From: an uncultured Acidimicrobiales bacterium
Lineage (GTDB): Bacteria > Actinomycetota > Acidimicrobiia > Acidimicrobiales > Hopanoidiivorantaceae
DNA: 64,000 bases
NCBI GenBank assembly: GCA_958295755.1
Contig: OY282367.1
Coordinates: 454,294-518,293 of the forward strand
Reading direction: 5' to 3'
Shown here one piece after another: positions 54,881-62,853 of this stretch. The notes beneath the pieces are model-generated. The model did not search any database and was not told the origin of the DNA. It saw only the letters and a program-made list of their open reading frames with translations. Position 1 is the first letter of the stretch. Every line of letters begins with the position of its first letter. A program made the position numbers and the translations under genes.

Positions 54881-57175
54881 CTAAGGGTGTGTGCCTCTAT
54901 CACTGGTAGTGGTGGAAATGCCTGTTGGGCTAACAGCTTGCACAGTTACTTTAAAGTCGGTGCTCGTGTCACTGTCATCAGGTATTTTGCTGCAGGTCAC
55001 CACCGTGTTACTGCTCTTGGAGCACGTGAATGAACCACTTGGAGTAGAACCACTTGGAGTAGAAAAAGATGCGTCTCTGCTAGTGGGAGTATAAGCATAG
55101 CGAGTCATATCTGTGCTGACGGTAGAGTCGTGATCCAAGGTAAATATGTAGCCAGTGGCACCACTGACTACACCCCAGCTCGCGGTCCACTGGGTGCTTG
55201 GATCATATGTCACAGTCAAACTTGGCGGAGCAAGAGGAGCAGTGCTGGCAACTAGAGGTGTTGCTTGTTGGGTCACAGAGGCAGAAGGGTAGCCGTAGCG
55301 ATTTGGGTTTGAGCCTGGAATAGTGAAGCCAATGGTTTTAGCAGTTTCATCGCAGGTGTGCCCAGCTATGACTTCAACCTCATAGGTATTGCCAGCTGTA
55401 AGGCCAGTAACTACGACCTCTTCGGCGGCTCTATTGCTATCAAAATTCAGGCATCTAAAGTAAACATCGGAGCACTGTTTGTCGGGATATGTTCCTGTAC
55501 AACTAGTTGGGTCATATACCTGCACTTTGTAGTGCTGTGTTGCCGGAGCTGCCATAGCAGTGAGCGCGACTATTTGAGAATCGCAAAATCGCGCTTGGTT
55601 ATGCGGAGCAATTCGTATTCTCAGACCTTCACCGATAGGAAAAACTTCAAGGTCAGGAATCGGTGTGCGCTGAGAATGTAAGATAATGGCACAAAGGTTG
55701 GTTGATACTGGTTCGTTGTCTAGAAGGTTGACTGTCAGATTAAAGTTGTAGGCTCTGTCGTTCTCTAGGTTGAGTGTGGCCGTGACCGGGTCTGTGACTG
55801 GGTCTGTGGTGGGGCTCACTCGCGAGTTTGTTGTACCAGAGCCATCAGCGCGAGACCATTGCAGCTCATAAGAGCTTGCGTTTGTGACGGCCCCCCAACT
55901 CATTTCTACACGTATAAAGCGATTATCTAAAACTGCTCTTTTTTGTTCATCAGTAGTCGTGGAAGAAATGTTCTCAGATGCTGGAATGCTGAGTGTTAAA
56001 GTCGGTGGTGTAACTGTGGTGGGTGATGATTCGAGCAATTCGACACCTATTAAATCTGTGTGAGTGCCGGCTATGTTATCAGAGGAGGGACATATGTAAG
56101 AGTTGGCGGGCACGGCTGCGTTGGCGGCAGCTTGAGTTACCGCATAGGGGGTGATACGGAAATCCACAGCTAGTTCATTTTCTAGGTCTGTGGTGTCGGA
56201 ATTGAGCGTAAATTCATGGCTGTATATGTTGCCTACAGTGCAAATAGTGCCTGCGGGCATGAAACTTGCCTCTTCAAAATTGGTTTCGGCATCAGTGGAT
56301 TTTCGTTGTGCCCATTGGATTTCGTATAGGTATGCTTCACCGACTCCTGTATATTCTGGAGTCTCCCAAGAGATATCTACACGGTTCTGAGTGGCGGTGC
56401 GATAGGGCAGGGTAGTAGCAATATTTTGGACCTCTGAAGGACCTCGAGTGAGTTCAAAGCGGATAGGTCCACCCTCTAGGCTGTAAATTTCTTGACCGGT
56501 AAGGGCGTCATCGTCACCTGTTAGGGAGGCATTATCGCCAGGGTTAGCACAATCTGCGGTTTGAGCGTTTGAGCAAGTGTACGCTTGGGCTTCAAGAACG
56601 CAATAGACGTTGCTAGGTGGCATGGAACTCGGGAACAGCTCTGCTAGTATTCTGGTTGGCAAAGACAATACTGTGCTATCGCTATACATAGTTTGAGGTC
56701 CGTCATCATCAAGTCTGGACTCGTCAATTTCGCCGGTGAGTGGGTCATCCATTGGATCAGTAGCATCGTTATCCGCCGCATCCTCTGGTTCACTGATCTC
56801 AGTGGTGTCGCAACCGTATTCAATCTTGTAGAGGAGCGAAGCTGGGGTTCCTTCTAGTTGGGGGTGTCCTGTATAGAGCGGTGGCGACCAGCGAATATTG
56901 GCTGAAGGCACATCTCTGGGAGTAGCTCCGACTGATGCCGAAGTCTTTTCCACCACAAAACTATGCGGTCGTGAAGGGGCATTGGAGCCAGCCAAGTCGG
57001 TGATAGAGCGGACATCTGTATTTGAATTGATAGCCCGATAGAGCACCACGCTGGCACCAACTGCAGCTGATACCAAGATAGCTATGACGATGACAGTCTG
57101 CAGCGTGTAGCCGTGATTATTTCGGCTTGCTTTTCGCATGCTGGGTAGTGGCTTTCGGTTTGATTTTAGTAACAT
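54881..57175 (-). CDS. Fibronectin type III protein with prepilin-like N-terminus, copy 2
   Basis: This 764-residue paralogue has the same plan: leader to Gly22, then YTLQTVIVIAILVSAAVGASV, again with Thr at +5. Fibronectin III-like repeats follow (PSEVQNIATTLPY...DISWETPEY, and SLTVTYDPSTQWTASWGVV). Two in-frame duplications near 55034-55061 give SGSTPSG repeated. Its ATG overlaps the stop of the TadE-like gene (TGATG). The two proteins share architecture more than sequence in the repeats, so they diverged long ago. Confidence 0.75.
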   Translation of the reverse strand: MLLKSNRKPLPSMRKASRNNHGYTLQTVIVIAILVSAAVGASVVLYRAINSNTDVRSITDLAGSNAPSRPHSFVVEKTSASVGATPRDVPSANIRWSPPLYTGHPQLEGTPASLLYKIEYGCDTTEISEPEDAADNDATDPMDDPLTGEIDESRLDDDGPQTMYSDSTVLSLPTRILAELFPSSMPPSNVYCVLEAQAYTCSNAQTADCANPGDNASLTGDDDALTGQEIYSLEGGPIRFELTRGPSEVQNIATTLPYRTATQNRVDISWETPEYTGVGEAYLYEIQWAQRKSTDAETNFEEASFMPAGTICTVGNIYSHEFTLNSDTTDLENELAVDFRITPYAVTQAAANAAVPANSYICPSSDNIAGTHTDLIGVELLESSPTTVTPPTLTLSIPASENISSTTTDEQKRAVLDNRFIRVEMSWGAVTNASSYELQWSRADGSGTTNSRVSPTTDPVTDPVTATLNLENDRAYNFNLTVNLLDNEPVSTNLCAIILHSQRTPIPDLEVFPIGEGLRIRIAPHNQARFCDSQIVALTAMAAPATQHYKVQVYDPTSCTGTYPDKQCSDVYFRCLNFDSNRAAEEVVVTGLTAGNTYEVEVIAGHTCDETAKTIGFTIPGSNPNRYGYPSASVTQQATPLVASTAPLAPPSLTVTYDPSTQWTASWGVVSGATGYIFTLDHDSTVSTDMTRYAYTPTSRDASFSTPSGSTPSGSFTCSKSSNTVVTCSKIPDDSDTSTDFKVTVQAVSPTGISTTTSDRGTHP

Positions 57176-58059
57176 CAGGTGACCTCTGCAGAAACTACTG
57201 CTGGGACAACTGCTATAGCTGAGGCTTCACGGGTGGAGGCGCGAGCCAGCAGTCCTGTTGCCCCACCAGCGAAATCACATATCAGATGAACGGTGACGCG
57301 ACTCACAGGTGAGCTTGATTCAAGAGGAGCATCCATATAGGCATCAAATGCTGGGGGATTGGAGCCTCTTTTTGCGGGGGTAGCTTCGTTGTCTGCAGTA
57401 TCAGGATCATCTTCTATCTCCGCTTCGATTACTCCCTCTGAATCCCTCAGAAATAATGCGTTTCCGTTGAAGTCTCTACGCAGATTACGAGCTTGTAATG
57501 GGCTGAAGTTGGGATCGCTTTGTGGGTTGCCAGTGGAACCTACAGTAGAAATGTCACCGCCACGATCGGGCCAGTAGCGACTATTCAGCAAAAGCGATCC
57601 GATTACATAAGCGTAGATTAAGGTGCCATCTTGGTCTTGGTATTCCACCCTCATACCTGTGGAGTTTGAGTTTTGACAAAAGAGGCGGCGATTTTCCAAA
57701 AGGATAACTCGGGCGGTTTGTTCTATTGAAAGGGCTGCTTCTCTGAAAGTGCAGGATCTGCCCGTATCAGGAGTATTGCTATCGCTGCCAGGGGTGTTAA
57801 CGTCGGTAACGGAACTTCTGCAGTTGGCACCTGCTCGGGCTGCGCTGGTGGCAGCCCACGAGAGGTGGTTGTCGGCTTGGGCTAGACGACCACTGTAGAA
57901 AGCGAGTGCGCTGATTAGCAATAGAGGCACAGCCAAAATGAGTACTGTGATTCCACCTGCTACGCCAGACTCATCGGTTCTTGATTTCGCATCGCCTGAT
58001 TTCGCATCTTTGGGGGATGTGGGCGTGGCAGGTTCCAGATTAGAGATTGCGGAGGTCAT
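57175..58059 (-). CDS. TadE/TadG-like membrane protein
   Basis: The 294-residue protein has a short charged N-terminus, then GGITVLILAVPLLLISALAFYSGRLAQADN, a single hydrophobic helix, and the segment AATSAARAGANCRSS typical of TadE/TadG-type pilus-assembly proteins. The outer part contains paired Cys residues. It is the first gene of a three-gene operon with the fibronectin-type proteins, implying joint export or assembly at the cell surface. No Flp pilin, ATPase or prepilin peptidase is nearby. Confidence 0.65.
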   Translation of the reverse strand: MTSAISNLEPATPTSPKDAKSGDAKSRTDESGVAGGITVLILAVPLLLISALAFYSGRLAQADNHLSWAATSAARAGANCRSSVTDVNTPGSDSNTPDTGRSCTFREAALSIEQTARVILLENRRLFCQNSNSTGMRVEYQDQDGTLIYAYVIGSLLLNSRYWPDRGGDISTVGSTGNPQSDPNFSPLQARNLRRDFNGNALFLRDSEGVIEAEIEDDPDTADNEATPAKRGSNPPAFDAYMDAPLESSSPVSRVTVHLICDFAGGATGLLARASTREASAIAVVPAVVSAEVT

Positions 58060-58122
58060 GTCTATATTTCACATTGTATCTTTGGGGAAATAGAACTTAG
58101 GGTTGCAGCAAACATCCTCTTG

Positions 58123-58150
58123 CTAATCTGTGCTTACTAATCTGTGCTTA
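58123..58150. repeat. Perfect 14-bp tandem duplication at the SDR start
   Basis: CTAATCTGTGCTTA occurs twice without a gap (58123-58136 and 58137-58150). The last A of the second copy is the first base of the candidate ATG. Confidence 0.95.
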
Positions 58151-59058
58151 TGGAAAATAACATGAGACTCAAAGGCAAAAACGCCTTAGTCACGGGCGGG
58201 GGCAACGGGATAGGCAAAGCGATTGCCTTGTTATTGGGGCAGCACGGGGCCAATGTTATGGTCAACGATCTAGGCACCAATGAACTGGGTGAGGGTAGCG
58301 ACGCCACGCCTGCTGAGCAGACAGCAACTGAAATCCGAGCAGCGGGCGGCACGGCGGCTAGCTGTTTGGCTGATGTGGCTACTTTTGATGGAGCGGGGAA
58401 GGTGGTGAGCGATACCGAAAAGGCGTTTGGCCGGGTCGACATCGCCGTGAACTGTGCTGGGGCAGCCATTGAAGGCAGCATCTTTGAAATGAGCGAAGAG
58501 CTGTATCACAAGACCATCGCCTTACAGATGTCGCAGAAGTGGTTCATCGCCCGCCAGGTGGTGCCTCACATGGCGGAGCAAGGCTGGGGGCGAGTGATCA
58601 ACACAACTTCCCATGGGGCCATGGGCGATCTCGGACAGCCTGCTTTTGCCGCAGCCATGGGTGGGGTGATTTCTATGACTAAAGCCTTGGCTACCGAAAC
58701 CGCAGGCACGGGCGTCACGGTCAATTGCCTTGCTCCGGGCGCGGCCACCCGTCTCCACGCCAAATCTCATGACGACTTCTTGGCGTGGCGTGAGGCTGGC
58801 ATTATCGACGAAGAGATGTGGCAAAGCTACCTCAACACTCCTCCGCCTGAATATGTGGCACCTATCGTGGGCTGGCTTTGCTCGGATGCGGCTGACTATA
58901 TAAGCGGACAAGTGCTTCATGCTGCGGGCGGGCAGGTATCGGTATGGTCGTCTTATATTGAAGAACGCTCTATCTACCGGGGCGATCATAAGTCTGTAGA
59001 CCCATGGACATTGGAAGAACTTGACCAGCTGGTGCCTCGCAATCTCATTCCAAAGTGA
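58150..59058 (+). CDS. SDR-family protein lacking the catalytic Tyr and Lys
   Basis: The 302-residue protein (298 if it starts at 58162, MRLKGKNALVTG) has a complete cofactor motif TGGGNGIG, NCAG and a Ser in NTTSHGAMG. Where active SDRs have YxxxK it reads FAAAM, with Phe166 and Met170, in the context GQPAFAAAMGGVISMTKALA. The C-terminal extension of about 55 residues (VWSSYIEERSIYRGDHKS) resembles SDRs of the actinobacterial sterol and fatty acid type. It may bind cofactor without normal reduction, or act as a partner. No ribosome site is evident at either start. Confidence 0.75.
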   Translation: MENNMRLKGKNALVTGGGNGIGKAIALLLGQHGANVMVNDLGTNELGEGSDATPAEQTATEIRAAGGTAASCLADVATFDGAGKVVSDTEKAFGRVDIAVNCAGAAIEGSIFEMSEELYHKTIALQMSQKWFIARQVVPHMAEQGWGRVINTTSHGAMGDLGQPAFAAAMGGVISMTKALATETAGTGVTVNCLAPGAATRLHAKSHDDFLAWREAGIIDEEMWQSYLNTPPPEYVAPIVGWLCSDAADYISGQVLHAAGGQVSVWSSYIEERSIYRGDHKSVDPWTLEELDQLVPRNLIPK

Positions 59059-60418
59059 GGGGGGAGTTCCGCTTTTCTGTGAGCAACTCTGCCACCCGAA
59101 AAGCCAAATCTAGCGACTGGCTGGCGTTGAGGCGAGGGTCGCAGACCGTCTCGTAACGCTCTTCTAAGTCGAGATGATCTAGTTCGGATGAGCCTCCTAA
59201 GCACTCGGTGACATTCTCGCCTGTGAGCTCCAGATGGATGCCACCGGGATGTGTCCCCAGAGCACGATGCACCGCAAAGAAGGCGTTTATCTCGGCACAG
59301 ATGTCATCAAAATGTCGTGTCTTGCGGCCTATTGATGAAGTAAAGGTGTTGCCGTGCATAGGGTCGCAAGCCCACACCACGGGATGTTCGGCATCACGCA
59401 CAGCCTCTACCAACGGTGGCAGGGCTTCGGCGATCTTAGACGCCCCCATGCGAGAGATGAGAGTGAGGCGGCCCGGTATGCGATCGGGGTTGAGGATGTC
59501 GCAGATGCCTAAAGCTTCTTCTGGTGTGGCAGTCGGCCCCAGCTTGCATGCCAAGGGATTGTTTACACCCCGCAGAAATTCCAGATGCGCCCCGTCGTGC
59601 TGGCGTGTGCGCTCACCAACCCAAAGCATGTGCGCCGAGCAGTTGTACCAATCGCCCGTGAGTGAATCTATCCGAGTGAGTGCCTCCTCGTAATCCAACA
59701 GCAGGGCTTCATGGCTGGTGTAGAGGTTAACGGTATGGAGCTTCGGCTCGTGCTCGCTAGCGAAACCGCACGCTTTCATAAAGCGCAGGGCCGCGTCAAT
59801 GCCCGATGCCACCTGCTCATAGCGTTGCCCCAGCGGGGAAGACGCTACGAACTCTTGGTTCCACGAATGCACTTGCTGCAAGTCGGCGAAACCGCCCTTG
59901 GTGAAGGCACGTAGCAGATTGAGGGTGGCAGATGCTTGATGGTAGGCGGCGATGAGCCGCTCGGCTTGTGGCACACGAGCATCGGCGGTAAAAACCGGGT
60001 CGTTGATGATGTGGCCTCGAAATGAAGGCAACTCCACCTCATCTACTGTCTCTGTGGGGCTTGAACGAGGCTTGGCGAATTGACCAGCAATGCGGCCGAC
60101 TTTCACCACAGGCATGCCAGCTGAGTAGGTCAGCACCACAGACATCTGCAGGATAACGCGGAGTTTGTCGCGGATGAGATCGGCTGTGAGGTCGGAAAAC
60201 GACTCGGCGCAGTCGCCCGCCTGAAGCAGAAAAGCTTCGCCTCTGCATACTTCGCCAAGCTGGCTTTGCAGGTTGCGGCTCTCGCCTGCGAACACGAGTG
60301 GTGGCAACTCTGAGAGAGTTTTGCCGACTTCTCTGAGCGAGTCTAGGTCGGGCCAGTCGGGTTGTTGGGCGGCTGGGAAGCTACGCCAGCTGTCAGGATG
60401 CCATGAGGATGTTGCCAT
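59045..60418 (-). CDS. aroG: 3-deoxy-7-phosphoheptulonate synthase, class II
   Basis: The 457-residue enzyme matches class II (AroA-II) DAHP synthase: FLLQAGDCAESF, VVKVGRIAGQFAKPRS, the HxGANNP-type DGAHLEFLRGVNNPLACK, and the metal-binding end THPGGIHLELTGENVTECLGG. It condenses erythrose 4-phosphate with phosphoenolpyruvate as the first step of aromatic amino acid synthesis. The 3' end overlaps the convergent SDR gene by 14 bases. Confidence 0.95.
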   Translation of the reverse strand: MATSSWHPDSWRSFPAAQQPDWPDLDSLREVGKTLSELPPLVFAGESRNLQSQLGEVCRGEAFLLQAGDCAESFSDLTADLIRDKLRVILQMSVVLTYSAGMPVVKVGRIAGQFAKPRSSPTETVDEVELPSFRGHIINDPVFTADARVPQAERLIAAYHQASATLNLLRAFTKGGFADLQQVHSWNQEFVASSPLGQRYEQVASGIDAALRFMKACGFASEHEPKLHTVNLYTSHEALLLDYEEALTRIDSLTGDWYNCSAHMLWVGERTRQHDGAHLEFLRGVNNPLACKLGPTATPEEALGICDILNPDRIPGRLTLISRMGASKIAEALPPLVEAVRDAEHPVVWACDPMHGNTFTSSIGRKTRHFDDICAEINAFFAVHRALGTHPGGIHLELTGENVTECLGGSSELDHLDLEERYETVCDPRLNASQSLDLAFRVAELLTEKRNSPLTLE

Positions 60419-60429
60419 AGCTAGGCTTG

Positions 60430-61392
60430 TTAGGCCACTTCTCGGACCTTTTGGGATCCTTCCAGGTCTTCGTCTTCTAAATTGTCTTCAACTTCCGATA
60501 TCAGATCGGGGAAGTTCTCAAGCAAGTCAGTAGGAATGCGCTTCTTCAAAGCACTCAGCGAACGCTTTACCAGGCGCCGTGCTGCTTCGGCGGTGACACC
60601 TAGCATGTCGCCCACTTCTCGGTAACTGCGCTTCTTGCCATCAAACAGACCTAAACGCAACTCAACAGCCTTGCAGGAACGCTCGTCAAGCTCATCTGAC
60701 ACGATGGAAAAAAGTTGCTCGGAGTGGTCATATTCAATTACACGCTCTTCAGGTCCTACGGCTGCGTCGGCTAGCAGGTCGAGCAGTTCGGTGGTGCCGT
60801 CATCGCCGACTGTGCGATCCAGCGCGGCAGGTGTAGTGAGACGATGCAGCATGGCATTTTCCACATCCAAGTCGCTACTGTCGCCTGAAGACTCTCGCAG
60901 GGCAGAGCGTAAAGCTGCAGCCCGGTCGCCCGGCAGGCGCACCAAGTTGGCGCGCTGATCCAGTGCACGGCCAATGGCTTGGCGAATCCAGAAAGTAGCG
61001 TAGGTGGAAAATTTGAATCCTTTGCGCCAATCAAACTTGTCGACTGCGTGCTCTAAACCGAGGTTGCCTTCTTGAATGAGGTCAAGCAGCTCCATGCCGG
61101 GCGGCAGAGGGTAGCGGCGGGCGACGCTCACCACCAAACGGAGGTTGGCACGGATGAAGTGTTCCTTGGCTCGAGTAGCTTCTTTGATGGCCCGATCCCA
61201 CGAGCGCATCTGCGCCTTCGGAGGCATCTGGTCGGCCCCGGCGGTCTTTGGGAGGGCAGCTAGGGCCTTTTCCTTCTGCTCGCTAGCGACGCGGCCGCTT
61301 TCGATGGCTTGTGAGAGCTCGCGCTCCTTCTGAGCGTCCAACAGAGGGACGAGGCCGATTTCGTTGAGATACTGGCTAACTAAATCGCTCAT
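60430..61392 (-). CDS. RNA polymerase sigma-70 factor (SigA/SigB-like)
   Basis: The start is taken at 61392 (MSDLVSQYLNEIGL); the longer frame to 61485 is unlikely. The 320-residue factor has region 1.2 (DLVSQYLNEIGLVPLL), region 2 with HFIRANLRLVVSVARRY, LLDLIQEGNLGLEHAVDKFDW and FSTYATFWIRQAIGR, and region 4 with the helix-turn-helix SYREVGDMLGVTAEAARRLVKRSL. Region 1.1 is absent. Whether it is the primary or a group 2 sigma cannot be settled from this window. It diverges from nadD across a 218-base gap. Confidence 0.9.
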   Translation of the reverse strand: MSDLVSQYLNEIGLVPLLDAQKERELSQAIESGRVASEQKEKALAALPKTAGADQMPPKAQMRSWDRAIKEATRAKEHFIRANLRLVVSVARRYPLPPGMELLDLIQEGNLGLEHAVDKFDWRKGFKFSTYATFWIRQAIGRALDQRANLVRLPGDRAAALRSALRESSGDSSDLDVENAMLHRLTTPAALDRTVGDDGTTELLDLLADAAVGPEERVIEYDHSEQLFSIVSDELDERSCKAVELRLGLFDGKKRSYREVGDMLGVTAEAARRLVKRSLSALKKRIPTDLLENFPDLISEVEDNLEDEDLEGSQKVREVA

Positions 61393-61553
61393 TTTGTTTC
61401 TTGTTTCGCTTTCTCTAGGTGGGTAAGTGTATTTTAGGGCAGTCTCTTTTGGGGTAAGTGTCTGTGTGTATGGATGTGTTGGCAAGAGTCTTGCTTGGTA
61501 TGTGTATTACAACACAAGATGCGTGGCATTTATTCCCGCTTGCCTCCTTTTGG

Positions 61554-61598
61554 GGTAAGATGAAAACTCTTACCTTGAGGTAAAAAATATTTTACACT
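61554..61598 (+). promoter_or_regulatory. nadD promoter with hairpin and palindrome
   Basis: GGTAAGA (61554-61560) and TCTTACC (61568-61574) form a 7-bp inverted repeat, and TTACCTTGAGGTAA (61570-61583) is a 14-bp palindrome sharing an arm with it. TACACT at 61593-61598 could be a -10 box, with TTACCT as -35 at 17 bases. The TTG of nadD is 12 bases further. The overlapping repeats are a candidate site for an NAD-responsive regulator; this is inference. Confidence 0.45.
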
Positions 61599-61610
61599 AT
61601 TTTTGGAAGC

Positions 61611-62225
61611 TTGTCAAGCCGTATCAAAAAATCTCAGCTTCGTCAGAAGCGGCTCGCCGTTTTCGGGGGAACCTTTGACCCTCCGCATGTGGGACATCTA
61701 ATTGCTGCCCGTGCTGTGCGTCATGCTTGCGACATAGATCGCATGCTTTTTATGGTGGCTAACCAGCCGTGGCAGAAAGAGCGCAGAGAGATGTCATCAG
61801 CTGAAGATCGCCTCGCGATGGTGCAGGCAGCTGTGGCTGGGCTTTCATGGTGTGAGGCTTCGTCTCTGGAAATCGATCGAGGTGGCGACTCTTACACTGC
61901 CGACACTTTGGAGCAGCTAGCAGAAGAGATGCTTGACTGGGATTTGTTCGTGGTGATAGGTAGCGATATCGTTACACATCTCAATACCTGGAAGCGACCC
62001 GATGTCATAAAACGCCTGGCAGAGATGGTGGTGGTTGAGCGTCCTGGCAGTGTTGGCTTGGATCTGCCAGATGGCTGGGTTGGCAAGCGTGTGGAAGGCA
62101 AGCTAGTTGATATCTCTAGCACTCAGCTGCGCAAGTGGATCAGGTTGGGCCGTCCAACTGAAGATATTTTGCCTCCAGGGGTGGCTGAGGTGATTACTGT
62201 GCGGGGTCTTTATAGTGCCTTTTGA
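61611..62225 (+). CDS. nadD: Nicotinate-nucleotide adenylyltransferase
   Basis: The 204-residue enzyme has the nucleotidyltransferase motif GGTFDPPHVGHL and the SSTQLRKWI motif of the ISSTxIR type. It makes nicotinic acid adenine dinucleotide in NAD synthesis. The start is a TTG with GGAAG just before it. It overlaps rsfS by 11 bases, the common nadD-rsfS arrangement; the usual upstream obg/proBA genes are absent. Confidence 0.93.
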   Translation: MSSRIKKSQLRQKRLAVFGGTFDPPHVGHLIAARAVRHACDIDRMLFMVANQPWQKERREMSSAEDRLAMVQAAVAGLSWCEASSLEIDRGGDSYTADTLEQLAEEMLDWDLFVVIGSDIVTHLNTWKRPDVIKRLAEMVVVERPGSVGLDLPDGWVGKRVEGKLVDISSTQLRKWIRLGRPTEDILPPGVAEVITVRGLYSAF

Positions 62226-62598
62226 CGATCGGCTTTCTGACGCTGTGCCTTCTGATGCTCGCCACTGGGCGATACTAGCTGCTCGCACTGCCGATGAGAA
62301 GCTCGGACGAGCGACACTGATGATTGATGTGAGCAGAGCAGTGGGCATCACCGACTATTTTGTCATCACTAACGGCGGCAACTATCGTCAAGTAGATGCC
62401 ATCGTGGATGCTATCGAAGAAGCGATTTCTAAAGTTGGTGGCCCTAAGCCCTATCGCATAGAAGGTAAAGATGAGCGAGCGTGGGTGCTAATGGACTACA
62501 TAGATTTCGTGGTGCATGTGTTCGACCCTGAAGCTCGCGAATATTACGAGCTAGAACGTCTCTGGAAAGATGAGCCACAGGTAGAGTGGCGTGAATAA
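62215..62598 (+). CDS. rsfS: Ribosomal silencing factor RsfS
   Basis: The 127-residue protein begins at a GTG inside the end of nadD. It has the RsfS/Iojap pattern: DYFVITNGGNYRQVDAIVDAI, EGKDERAWVLMDYIDFVVHVF and REYYELERLW. It binds L14 of the large ribosomal subunit and blocks subunit joining. Translational coupling to nadD is expected. It is followed by tRNA-Ala on the opposite strand. Confidence 0.95.
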   Translation: MPFDDRLSDAVPSDARHWAILAARTADEKLGRATLMIDVSRAVGITDYFVITNGGNYRQVDAIVDAIEEAISKVGGPKPYRIEGKDERAWVLMDYIDFVVHVFDPEAREYYELERLWKDEPQVEWRE

Positions 62599-62618
62599 GC
62601 CAGAAGAGAGTGGAAAAG

Positions 62619-62692
62619 TGGAGCTAACGGGACTCGAACCCGTGACCTCTGCCATGCCATGGCAGCGCTCTAGCCAACTGAGCTATAGCCCC
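62619..62692 (-). tRNA. tRNA-Ala (anticodon GGC)
   Basis: The acceptor GGGGCTA pairs with TAGCTCC and includes the G3-U70 pair, the alanine identity element. The D arm, anticodon stem CTGCC/GGCAG with loop ATGGCAT, and T arm GGTTCGAGTCC are all normal. Anticodon GGC reads GCC. The discriminator is A and CCA is not encoded. Confidence 0.96.
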
Positions 62693-62789
62693 CTATTGTG
62701 CTCTTTTATGTATTAATTATACGGGGTTTTTAATTATAGCAGGGTCTCAGGGTCTTCAATTGAACAGGATTTAGACGATACTAAAATCT

Positions 62790-62853
62790 ATGAGACAGCA
62801 ATTTATGACACAGAAATCTATGGCACAGAAACTTATGGCACAGAAATCTATGG
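62790..62853. repeat. 15-bp tandem repeat at the leuS 5' end
   Basis: Units such as ATGGCACAGAAATCT are repeated about four times, each beginning with an ATG in the leuS frame. The repeat length is a multiple of three, so gain or loss would not alter the frame. Confidence 0.9.
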
